Below are positions 33,774 through 45,900 of a stretch of 64,000 nucleotides of DNA, piece after piece. Where the stretch lies: assembly GCA_014843695.1 (NCBI GenBank), contig CM026403.1, positions 8,323,728-8,387,727 on the forward strand. The letters are read 5' to 3'. Each line of letters opens with the position of its first letter. Positions within the stretch are counted from its first letter, which is position 1. The notes under the pieces are model-generated. The model did no database searches. It was not told where the DNA came from and was given only the letters and a program-made list of their open reading frames with translations. The stretch is from Archivesica marissinica (Eukaryota; Mollusca; Bivalvia; Venerida; Vesicomyidae). The translations under genes were made by a program, and so were the position numbers.

Positions 33774-34059
33774 GTGTGTTTTACGTTTATTTATCGTCGC
33801 TACCGGTTGCCCATATGAGCGACGCCTCCTGAAGAGATTAGTTATTTTAGATTTTGGAGGATAGTGCATGATACAGACAGACTCATTCCAGAATCTCCTC
33901 TGGTTCTTTTACGTGCACAGTGTAAAGCACCGACACGAGATCTCGGTTTAACTTCCCAGCTGAAAGACTGTTAATTTTATTAGGGTCAGACAGGGGATCG
34001 AACCTGCCATCCCTGGATTACCAGTCCAGCGTGTTACCACTGGACTACAGATCCGTCTG
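33774..34059 (-). mobile_element. SINE family A, full-length copy
   Basis: Minus strand: TAGTCCAGTGGTAACACGCT, anticodon loop CTGGTAA (Thr GGT), box B GGTTCGATCC; tail to AAACGTAAAACACAC. Confidence 0.9.
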
Positions 34060-34325
34060 TGACCAGTTTATCTAATAGACTGCCAGTACATCTGTCCAGG
34101 TGATTAACGATTAACTCCGCCTCCTCTGACCAGTTTATCTAATAGACTGCCAGTACATCTGTCCAGGTGATTAACTCCGCCTCATCTGACCAGTTTATCA
34201 AATAGACTGCCAGTATATCTGTCCAGGTGATTAACTCCGCCTCATCTGACCAGTTTATCTAATAGACTGCCAGTACATCTGTCCAGGTGATTAACTCCGC
34301 CTCATCTGACCAGTTTATCCCAATT
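34060..34325. repeat. 60-bp minisatellite, about four copies
   Basis: CTGACCAGTTTATCTAATAG, GACTGCCAGTACATCTGTCC and AGGTGATTAACTCCGCCTC make one unit. Confidence 0.9.
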
Positions 34326-34390
34326 GACTTGTCCGTATGGTCCCAATTGAAAAATATGCCTCGGTATGTCTAATATATTGCCAGAACAGA

Positions 34391-34572
34391 TGTTTGCGAA
34401 AGGCCCGGAGTTCGAGACCTGCTGGAGCCGTTACAATTGTGTCCTTAGGCAAGGCATTTAAATTCCACATATTTCTCCTTCGTGGCGATGGATTCACCAG
34501 GAATGAGGTCTGGAGAGCGATTAATATAAGTTGTAAGAACTTGTTTCGCAATCAAGTTAAAATAAATTTGCA
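34391..34572 (+). mobile_element. SINE family B, head-truncated
   Basis: From GAAAGGCCCGGAGTTCGAG (box B) to AAATAAATTTGCAT. Confidence 0.8.
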
Positions 34573-34632
34573 TTAAAAATAAATGTTTAAATGATAAGCT
34601 TTGGCACTTCACTTCTAAGTGTATCCGATATA

Positions 34633-34871
34633 GTGGAAGTTCGTGATAGCTCAGTGGATGCGCGTTCGCTTCAGGTGCGAAAGATCCGGAGTTCGAGCCC
34701 CGCTGAAGCCGTTACTATTGTGCCCTTAGGCAAGGCATTTAAATTCCACATTGCCTCTTCTCTCTCCCTCGTGGCGATGGATTCCATCAGGAATGAGGTC
34801 TCGAGAGTGATAAATATAAGTTGTAAGAACTTGTTTCACAATCGAGCTAAAATAAATGTGTATAAACTAAA
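34633..34871 (+). mobile_element. SINE family B, full-length copy
   Basis: GTGGAAGTTCGTGATAGCTC head with anticodon stem-loop TTCGC-TTCAGGT-GCGAA (Leu CAG-like), box B GAGTTCGAGCCCC, and standard body and end. Confidence 0.88.
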
Positions 34872-35223
34872 CTATCCGATATACGATATTACGACAGAAC
34901 TGGTGAACCTAGCCGCTCTCTTTTTGATGATGAGATTCCAGTCGTTCCAACTGTCTTTGTTGTGTTAATGATTCATCGTTTGACTATTGTGGTTTTCTCC
35001 CTGTGACTCGCACACACTGTTGATTACTTACATTGTGCTCAGAACTTTGCAAATGGTCTGCCTGTTCATTGCCGACACTTCCACATTGAGCGGTGTTAAG
35101 GATAGCAGTTCTGCAGCTGGTACAATGTTCTGGTTATGCTACTTTGTTGTGTGTCGGTGCTTCTATGACTGACGGCCCAGAGAAAGGTACCGTTAACGAT
35201 TGGTGAAGCATCTTTAGTATAAA

Positions 35224-35405
35224 CTTGATTTATTTTACGATTGCGATACAAGCCGTAACAACTTATATTAATCACTGTCGTTGATGCGGATGAAAGCGTA
35301 AATGTGATCATTCGTGTGGGGGGAAACCGGAGAAAACAAACCTGTCCGATATGGCGACCACCGTAACATCTTACATATTTCCCGGTCTGAGGATCGAACC
35401 CGGGT
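35224..35405 (-). mobile_element. SINE family E, head-truncated
   Basis: Minus strand: box B AACCCGGGTTCGATCC, then GTTTCCCCCCACACGAATG and the ACGCTTTCATCCGC body. Confidence 0.75.
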
Positions 35406-35409
35406 TGAA

Positions 35410-35860
35410 GCAGATTTAATCATGTAGCTGGTATATCATCTGCCCCTAGTTGTGTAGCTCGTATGGTCCGCTCATTTGCATATCTCCGCCTGAAGGACTT
35501 TGTGAGATGGTACGGTGGCCGGGCAAATAAAATATTAGTTTAAACAATATTTTTATTCAAGAAAAAGACATAACACAGGAATAGTTGCACTACAATGTTA
35601 TTAAATATCGAGTGCACTTTGACCTACACAAATTTGGCCAGTATAACGCTGTAACCCAACCTCTTACCAATGCATCGCTGTTTCCAACACAGCTGGTGAC
35701 ATGAGATAGCTTCGTGGAGTTTGGCTGTGTACATTGGAAGTGTATATGGCGGCGCTGACTCCTTGGAGTGTATATATCATACAGTATTACTTTAACATCT
35801 AATAATCAACCCCCGCAAAAGTCCAGCCATATCATGCTGTTGTTTCTCGAGAATACGGGA
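35410..35860. other. Unassigned intergenic DNA
   Basis: No ORF, SINE or tandem repeat recognised between two SINEs. Confidence 0.4.
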
Positions 35861-35862
35861 AT

Positions 35863-36099
35863 GTGGAAGTTGTGATAGCGCAGTGGATGTGCGTTTGCTT
35901 CAGGTGCGAACGATCCGGAGTTCGAGCCCCGCTGGAGCCGTTACGATTGTGCCCTTATGCAAGGCATTTAAATTCCACGTTGCCTCTTCTCTCACCCTCG
36001 TGGCGATGGATTCCATCACGAATGAGGACTTGAGAGTGATTAATATAAGTTGAAAGAACTTGTTTCGCAATCGAGCTAAAATAAATTTGTATAAACTAA
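35863..36099 (+). mobile_element. SINE family B, full-length copy
   Basis: GTGGAAGTTGTGATAGCGCA head to AAATTTGTATAAACTAA; about 630 bp upstream of the P450 start. Confidence 0.88.
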
Positions 36100-36308
36100 T
36101 ACGGAGAATGTGAATTATTCATAAGATTTTGCCTAAGCGTTTTACGCGGCGCTTCATGGACCTGAAATATATACAAAAACAATCATACGCCCCTCTAAAT
36201 TGAAATCCAACGACCGCCACTGCATGGTGCGTGAACATGACCGATATACTAGAAGTAATTTAGCCTGGGAACAGGAGTTGTTATATTTATTTTGCCTGGT
36301 CAGACATA

Positions 36309-36504
36309 TCACAGGAACTTGAAATTGTATCCATAAGCCACCAACGGTCTCGTAACTCCTAGGACACACCCTATATTAAAAAAAAGATACGCCACCAACG
36401 ATCTCGTACCTCCTAGGACACCCCCCTCTATTAAAAAAGAGGGGGTGTCCTAGGAAGTACGAGACCGTTGGTGGCTTATGGATAAAATTTCAAGTTCCTG
36501 TGGT
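36309..36504. repeat. Triple-arm foldback (long hairpin) upstream of the P450
   Basis: A segment at 36309-36372 and a partial second copy at 36391-36428 both pair with an inverted copy at 36437-36504. The inner copy and the inverted copy are only about 10 bases apart, so a stem of about 38 bp forms; the outer arm can pair over about 60 bp. Shared core: CCTAGGACAC and CGAGACCGTTGGTGGC on the inverted arm. It lies about 220 bp upstream of the P450 ATG. Confidence 0.85.
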
Positions 36505-36727
36505 CATATAAATATATTTTAATACCAAGATAATAATTAATTGGGCCGTATTGAGTTTCTGATAATGTCATTTTGCTAGAAGTAAATTAGTGAAAAATCG
36601 ACAGACTGGAACCCAGACTCGAAGTAATTGTACAATGTAGCTTTACTAGTCGGTGTAAACATCTCAGTATTATGAACTTGAATACACGGGGTTAACAACT
36701 TAACATTGTAAACCTAATTATACCTAC

Positions 36728-36951
36728 ATGTTTGGAGGGACACGTACGATTGGAATGCTGGAAGAAGTATTAAGCGCTTTGATTTTCATTATCGTTTGTT
36801 GTTTGTTGGTGATTCATTATGTACGGTTAAGGTCGCTACCTCCTGGGCCGCTGGCTTGGCCCTTGATTGGGAATATCCGGATGTTCCAGAAAGACGCCGA
36901 GGGCTACAAAAAATTCACAGCTTTAGCGGAGAAATACGGAAACGTCTACAG
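36728..36951 (+). CDS. P450 exon 1 (membrane anchor and proline hinge)
   Basis: Signal anchor LIFIIVCCLLVIHYV, then basic residues and PPGPLAWPLIGN, to KYGNVY and AG of a split Arg. Donor GTATGC. The ATG context is cctacATGt. Confidence 0.92.
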
Positions 36952-39900
36952 GTATGCCTACGCACGCTTGTTTCTAGCACTTCTGTTGAGTGTTCTCTGT
37001 AGTCGGCATAAATCAACCGGAGCTCTTTAAGAAGGATAGGTCAAACAAGTTTGTACTATGCTTTAAGCTTCATTGGTGTGAGATTATGTGAACGCGGCCT
37101 GACTAGCTCAGTCGTAATGTTCGAACCCCGGATTTATGCACAGTTTTCTCACGTGACATAGCCTATTTTATATACTTTTATTTTATGTTTATTTATGCTT
37201 CTTAATTTCATAATAAACATTCAACGCAAATAATCTTAAAATACAAAGTTCATAATACTATGTTCAATATGAAATAGATCTAAACATAATTATTTTAATT
37301 CTTTTGATACCTCTTGTTATCTCTTTCTTTATATATTTAAACTACCTACTCAACAGTGTACACAAACATTTTCTCTGGCAACTGGGTGTGCTCGGCAACT
37401 GAATGTGCTCGGCAACTGGGTGTACTCGGCAACTGGGTGCTCAGCATCAACTTTCTACTTGTTATAGGTTGTATTGTGGCTCCACATTGATCGTAATGTT
37501 GAACGGATATGACGTCATACACGAAGCGTTCACGAAGCAGGCAGACGTGTTTACGGACAGGCCACAGTTGTTTGCTCCGTTGATCGGTGTATCTAAAGGA
37601 ACCGGTCAGTTGGTTTAGTAACTTAATGGAGACTCCGCGGTGTAATGGATACGGTGTGCGCCGTGTAGCCCAGTGGGTTGTGAGTTGGAGATCCGCCGCC
37701 GTAACCATTGAGGTAGCCCCACTCTGTGGCTTTAGTTACCTCCCCTGACGTCCGTCCACACGTTATATAAGGAATGTTATAATAATAATAATAATAACGA
37801 CTTTATTTAACGAGAGTACTCATTTAACAAAAGTTAATCTACCACGAGGCCCTCAAATGACCTGATAATAAAGAGGGATCTGTAGTCCAGTGGTAACATG
37901 CTGGACTGGTAATCCAGGGATCGCAGGTTCGATCCCCCGTCTGACCCTACTAAAATTAACAGTCTTTCAGATGGGACGTTAAACCGAGGTCTCGTGTCGG
38001 TGCGGTACACCGTGTACGTAAAAGAACCAGAGGAGACTCTGGAATGGGTCTCTGTCTGTATCATGCACTATTCTCCAAAATCTAAAATGACTAATCTCTT
38101 CAGGAGGCGTCGCTCATATGGGCAACCGGTAGCGACGATAAATAAAGTAAAACACACATGATAATAACGTGTTGGACTACCACTGAGGTGGCGGCTTCAG
38201 GCTATAGCCTACACTCATATCCACATTGCCTCATCGCTACTATGGCGATGGATTCCGTCAGGAATGAGGTCTCGAAAGCGATTAATTTTGGGTTGTAAAC
38301 TTTTGAGGTACACTGAACGAAGCTTACGGAAGCGCATGCAAAGCACAAGAACCATAACTCTACCCTCATATGTGGCAGACATACCCACACATTGTACATG
38401 CATCTTCTATCTAAAATGATATATGTGACCGCAAATGAGAAACTGGGGAACATGCGGAAACATGCATACCTCGAAATCTTAATGTTTTCTACATGTCTGA
38501 CCTCTCCTGATTATTCTGAGAAAGGTTCAGGATACGGGGGGGGGGGGGAGTGAAAGCAAATGATTAAGACATGGCCGTAGGCCCGAGACTGCAATTTAAT
38601 TCAAGCCACAACTTCCAGACAGGCCTATTTAACTGGGAGATTTTTACATCCTGTGAGCTGTTTAATACTTATCTAGTATTGTTGTTTTCTGTCAAATCAT
38701 ACATAATTCCTGTAACTAAAGGCCTGTAATTCATGTTCTCCTAACGGTCAACATCAATTTAATTCAAAATGATGCATCGTGTTGCTGTAATAGTTTAAAG
38801 CGACATTACATCGCAACAAGCCAAAACATGCATTGTTCACATATAAATGCATTGCTACTACAAATTCTTCCGAATACATTCGAACACAAATATTGAATCA
38901 ATAAACAGTGCGTTTGTGGTATACAGACTTTCAAAAGTGAATGTAGGATTTCATATACCGGTCATCCACACTACTGAATTGACATCTCTTTGTCATTGTA
39001 GTCAATACTAAACGCTTGATAATGTCGCTTAGAGATAATAAAATTAATTTAACTAAGATTACTCTACAAATAAATATGCATAGGCACAAATGTGAGATAT
39101 AATGGTAAATTTGTACCATAAATCTCGTTATTCGGGATACACAGGTTGTATTACGCTTGTATGTCGACCATGTTTATATTATTTTGTTATGTCAACAAAC
39201 CGCGTATACGAAGCTTGTTTATTAGTTGAAATACTAATTGATATTTTAGAGGCAAATATTTGAAATAAAATTATACCATATAATAGGAAATTACATTATG
39301 TATTAATTTGCGTTTTCACTGATGTTGTGTCGTTTTAATAATATTTTATTGCTCGATTCGTTTGACATATACATGTGAATACAAAACATGACAATTTAAA
39401 GAAAGACAAACGGGCCGGGCCACACGTTCTAGCAACATTAGTTACGGCCCTTCCCTTGCTGTAATAATAACTCATTCAAAAATTACATTTTAAAGGGTTA
39501 ACTTACAACAGCGGCCATCCTTGGAAGACGTTGCGACGGTTTACGTTGCAAGCGCTGCGTGATTTCGGCGTTGGGAAGTTGACGTTAGAGGAACGAATTG
39601 GAGAAGAGAGTCTGGTGCTTGCAACAATGTTGAAGGAGTCCAATTCGTCACCAGTCAGAATGAAGCCATATTTACTGTCGGCTGCGACAAACATCATCTG
39701 TAGCGTTATGTTTGGTGCGAGGTAAGAGCTGAGTGTATCATTCTTACCTCGAATTACATGTTTAAATCAGTCCGCGACCGTGTTCCCCTGTCGTTCTTCA
39801 ACTATCAGTGAAATAAATGTGCGTTCTGAGTGGATACTATAATTTGATTGAAGTTAAGCATACACGTACGAACTTCGTTTAATAAGGCAGGCAAACGGCG

Positions 39901-42900
39901 CATACCTGTACCCCCGCCGATCGGGTTGCTATACCCCTGGACCGCGCTACCCCCCCCCCCAATAGTCAAAATACATTGTAACATCAATCACACCATTTCT
40001 AGTCGGAGACAAATATTTTTGAAATGATAATTGATTGATGCTACAATGTACTTTGACTAGTTGGGATTGTGACGTGGTCCTGAGTGTAATAGCCTGGCAA
40101 GGGTGTCCAGGGTATTTGCCGTATGCCTGTGGTTGTTCGCGCTTTCTATCTATCTATATCTTCGGCAGCACCCCCTCACGAGCATTATGTGCAGTTTATA
40201 CAGTCATACAGAAAGATATAAATTAAAATATATTGAACTCGGACAAACAGAAAAGCAAAACTGGGTTGGACAAGTTCTAACAACATTAGGCTCAATGCCC
40301 GTCCCTGCAGACAAATAACAAATGAATGGTTGGAAATTATTTGCAAATTGTGAATTATCAACAAAATGCTTGTTTAACTGATTATTCAGTAAAACAGACA
40401 AGAGTTATATATTGCTGCATGTGTAAACATAACATTGTTCTGTACAGCAATCACATGGTATACTATTGTTATATGTACATTGGCTTCAAGTAGATACGTT
40501 CCTTGGTAGATGTATGTTTTACGTTTATTTATCGTCGCTACCGCTTGCCCATATGAGCGACGCCTCCTGAAGAGATTAGTCATTATAGATTTTGGAGGAT
40601 AGTGCAATGATACAGACAGAGAGAGACCCATTCCAGAGTCTCCTCTGGTTCTTTTACGTGCACGGTGTAAAGCCCCTCGGTTTAACGTCCCATCTGAAAG
40701 ACTGTTAATTTTATTTGGGTCAGACGGGGGATCGAACCTGCGATCCTGGACTACAGATTCGTGGTAGGACTATTTGTTTTTATTAAGGTTTTATAGTAAA
40801 CTACACGGTTACTAGGCAATCCCCCGGTGACGAGACTAATACGTGTACTGGGATATGAGCTTCCCATGTTGTCAACACACTCTTGCTGTATCCAAACAGT
40901 ATCCGCAACATTATAGATCTAATACGTGTACTGCGATATGAGCTTCCCATGTTGTCAACACACTCTTCTGTATCCAAACAGTATCCGCAACATTATAGAT
41001 CTAATACGTGTACTGGGATATGAGCTTCCCATGTTGTCAACACACTCTTGCTGTATCCAAACAGTATCCGCAACATTATAGATCTAATACGTGTACTGCG
41101 ATATGAGCTTCCCATGTTGTCAACACACTCTTGCTGTATCCAAACAGTATCCGCAACATTATAGATCTAATACGTGTACTGCGATATGAGCTTCCCATGT
41201 TGTCAACACACTCTTGCTGTATCCAAACAGTATCCGCAACATTATAGATCTAATACGTGTACTGGGATATGAGCTTCCCATGTTGTCAACACACTCTTGC
41301 TGTATCCAAACAGTATCCGCAACATTATAGATCTAATACGTGTACTGGGATATGAGCTTCCCATGTTGTCAACACACTCTTGCTGTATCCAAACAGTATC
41401 CGCAACATTATAGATCTAATACGTGTACTGGGATATGAGCTTCCCATGTTGTCAACACACTCTATGCGCAGCATTATAGATCTTGGTTTGAATTATATGG
41501 GCGTCCAATTACAATTCATTGTTGTTCATTTCTAGTATAATCTATAATACCGTCCCTTTTCCTTTACTTGTTGCGTGTTAGGTTTGAATACAGTGATACA
41601 AAGTTTACCGAACTGACTGAGGTGCTGGAGGGAATATTCAAACTAAATGCGCCGTTTGCCAAGGAGAACTTCTTCCCTATTACACGAACCTGGCCTTCTG
41701 GAAAAGAGGTATTGGCATTTATGTGTTGAAGGAGCTTACTAGTTGCGTTTTATATATGGATACACGTGGACGTGAAGTGCTTCCGGCTGATATTAAATTT
41801 AACATTTCTACCTGTAGTGCAGAAATCTGGGGTTATGAATGCTTTAATTAGAATCCAGAAATCCTTTGTTATGTCCCTATTACTCGATGTAACACAACAT
41901 AAATAAAACAAATAATTTAAATCAGCTAATATTAAAAATCCCTCAAACTTGTGGTGTATCGCGAATTAGTCACTGAGTGAAGATTTCCTTTTTTATACTG
42001 CTGTTAAATGGAGTATAATCAGGTACATGTTCGTATATTGTGCGTTTTAAGTTTGTATAATAAATACATGTATTGATATATTCTGAAATGAACTCACAAA
42101 ATAAAGTTAACGGCTGACTATATTGATATTTTTACTCTTGTTTATTTCCCCCCCAGTTGATTAGAAAAAGAACTGACGCCATAGAACGAGTGAAGCACTA
42201 CCTGTCAGATACCATTGCAGAACACAAACTCTCGTTTGATAGCGAGAATATTCGAGATTTCATTGATCTTTATATTAAAGCTTCAAAAGACGAATCAGAA
42301 CCAAAGCTTTACACAGGTAATTTTATTTCAAAACCAGCCGCCATGGCACCTTTTTCAACGTATGTTTATTAAGATTCGTGTCGGATTGTAGCCCGATTAC
42401 TCTTGAATCTTTATTAATATTATTATTACTATATCAATACAATCTGCTCTTGCATTCTTTATATGTGTACCAGGATATCGACTAATTTTGTACTATAACT
42501 AACCCACACACCAAAGCTACACATTTTCAACATCATTAAAACAATTTAAAACCCGTATTTTCAATCAAATTCACGCCTTTTCAAATTTGTCTACTCGTTA
42601 CTAGTTTGTCTAATATGCATTGTTTGTCTAACAAGATGGCGGCGATAAACCGTTGCCGGGGGTGTGCGCGAATGGTGCGATGCGATTGGCTAACGCCAGC
42701 TGTCAATCAAAATCGGCAGAAAGGTCAATTGGCAACGCGATTCTAGTTAAATAACTATTCAACGAAACTTTAAAAAAAGCAAATAAATATTAGAATATAA
42801 TATTTTAAGTTTCGTTGAATAGCTAGCTAGAGTCACATTGCAAATTAACGAATGCATAAATAATATGAAATGTATATTGAACGGATAAACTGTAATATTT

Positions 42901-45900
42901 TCAGAAGCAAATGTTTATAAGATAATAGTGGATTTGTTCCTGGCTGGAGGAGAAACAACGGGTACCAGTCTGGATTGGGCGCTCTTGTACATGATTTTGT
43001 ACCCCGATATACAAGAAGGGTGTTATAAAGAAATACAGCAGGTAGGGACAATAAGTTCGCTTCACTTTTATTTCAGACATGCGTGTTTTACGTTTATTTA
43101 TCGTCGCTACCTGTTGCCCATATGAGCGACGCCTCCTGAATAGATTAGTCATTTTAGATTTTTGGAGGATAGTGCAATGATACAGACATAGACTCATTCC
43201 AGAGTCTCCTCTGGTTCTATACGTGCACGATGTTCGAAAGTCGGTAAATTGTCGTACATCACCGATAGCCTTGTATCAAAACCGCAGTTCAAATGGAGGT
43301 GTTCCAAATAGATGCATATTCGCCGCCAATATAGTTGGTATTGTTATGTATAGGTTGTAAAACAACAAATACATTTCCTATTAAATACATAGTAAAGAGT
43401 AAATCATACAGTCTGTTCATTTATATTTCCAATCATTCATTTCTTCTGATACCACATCCACTATGAAGAGGTATTCAAATCAACCGGGAACACAGCAAGA
43501 CTATTCAAATTAGAATGGTTCACATAGCCAGTGCTCACCTGTGAATAACATCACTGTGTTTACACACTGTATTCCGCCGCCAAATAATACAGTATACCAG
43601 TCTTCAGTTTGCAATGGCCTGCATTCTTATACCACATCTTTTCTGCACATACATCAACTAGTCTGAAGTATTCTCAAGTCACATAATTTCTCACAAAAGC
43701 TGCCATGAAAATGCATTTTTACCAAAAAGAAAAATGATCTATATTAGTTATTGGGACTACATTCGATGTATGCCTTTTTGCTGCCTATTTACGTATATAC
43801 AACTTATTGCGTCCGGTGTTACTGTCTGATAGTAGCAACTTATTGTCTTAACCCTTTCAACACCACATACCTCTATATAGGCTTACAAAAAGTGTAGATC
43901 CAGATGAGCCGGCTCGTGACGAGCCGTCTCATCAGGATCTGCACTTTTGCAAGAAGTATTACTAATTTTAGACACAATTACCCATCTTGATAAATGAACT
44001 GGTCCGAATGTAATTTTCTTATTCAGTTATTGGTCTATGAATATCATGGACCAGTCCATGTGAGTTACTTGGTGTTCAAAGAGGTCGACAAGAACACTAG
44101 ATACACAAGGCTTATATTCAGCGTCCACGCCTTTAGAGAATACATTCATACATGGTTACGTATCTTCTCGAAGGGGTTGGACAATAACCCTAATGCCTGT
44201 GGCTGTATCTACTATTGTGGCTTTATATTCAGGTTGTTGGTTCGGGACGTCCAGTGTCACTGTCGGACAGGAGCAAATTGTCGTATGTCCAGGCAACACT
44301 TCTAGAGTTACAGAGACTCTCCAATACACGTAGGTCAAGGCAACGGTACTGTATATACGCACCACTACACGTGTGCCACTATGGTGTTAATTTGCATAAC
44401 ATTTGTTTGATTTTGGGTCGCACCGATAGTTTAGGTAATATGGCGACTCTATAGCTGTTATTGATGGAGGAAGACCCCAGTCTGCTACTCCGAGCAATAG
44501 TTCGGGCACGCACGGGCATATTGGTAGAACCACCGACCATCCGGAATCCAGCTAGATAGCTTCCTCACATGAAACAATTCTACACCCTCTGATTCGAACG
44601 TAAGTAGTGGTGAGGGTTATGTAATTTGAAGTTCGACATTGACGCCCTCGATTACGGAGGCCTCCATATTGTATTGCAGTGAACAGGTGAAATAAACCAT
44701 TTCCATTACGATTAGATTGCAGGGCCTGCACTGGTACTCGCCATTGGCAAATATATGCGAACATTGGCCACTGAAATGCTAGATTTACCGAGTATCAAAG
44801 CGCATGTGTATCATCCAATATCGTAATAGTTCGATTTTATTCTGGTCCACAGTTACATTTTCGCTTCCTCACGTGGCTAGTCGGGACACCACACTGCTCG
44901 GCTACCACATACCGAAGGAAACAATAGTCATTGCCAACCTCTACTCTGCCCACATAGACACCAAATACTGGCCCGAACCACAGAAGTTTCAGCCAGAACG
45001 GTTTTTAGATGACAGTGGCAAACTGAGCAGGAAGGACGGACTTGTACCATTCGGAGACGGTAAGTTAAAAAATGGTGCAGGTTGGTCTGACTATAGCAAA
45101 CACAATCGGGTGTAGATACACACCGGCTTTGACTCTGGTTAATCAATGGTCCAGTTTATATCCGTAAGGTTTATATCACATATGGCATCCGTTATCTAGT
45201 GGTAGAGCGTCGGATTTGGAATCGAAGGGTCCTGGTTCGATACTTGGTCATGGCAAATATGAAGTCCTAGAGCAAGGCACCTCACACAAATTGCTAATAA
45301 TGGTTACCACTTACGTCGGCTAAACCGTCCCAGGAAAATATGTCTAGGTCCTCGTAAGGTGTTTGACATAAATGGAACATATGGAAGTATTCCGCCATTT
45401 GCTTCAGACTTCCGGAATGTTAATGGTGTCAGAAGTGGGTTCTCGACGTACGTATGCATTACTACTTATTCGTTTTCCAATTCTACTAATTTAATTACAA
45501 AATTATTGATGTTGAACCTCCGATTCCAGAATGATTAGTGTTGCTATAGATACACATTTAGTTCAGTATCTCCGATGCACATGTTTCATGCATAAACATA
45601 CAGGTGCTATTGAACCGTGTCTTGCATACTAGTGCACCACTCCATTGTTCTGCCCGCCGGTACCAGAAGCAATTTAGCATGAGCACTTGGAGTGTTCCTG
45701 CACATCTTGAAACTGGAATGGCTCTACATGACATCAGATGATGGTGAGATCACGCCAGCTGTTGGTGAGATCGTATAATGATAGAGTGAGTGATATGATA
45801 TGGTTCTATATCACACCAGATGTTTGTGAGATCGAGTAATTATAGAGCGAGTGATGAGATGTGTAATGGATCTATATCACACCAGATGTTTGTGAGATCG

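Noticed and set aside
37085..37135. tRNA-like segment GCGGCCTGACTAGCTCAGTC
   Set aside because: Box A- and box B-like words are present but spaced too closely, with no stem pairing; likely an eroded SINE.
39505..39520. Alternative P450 exon 3 acceptor at ttacaacag
   Set aside because: It shifts the frame relative to exon 2 and removes the conserved GHPWK lead-in; the upstream taaag acceptor keeps the frame.
41000..41480. CRISPR-like regular repeats
   Set aside because: The units are contiguous 83-bp tandem copies without unique spacers, in a eukaryotic intron.
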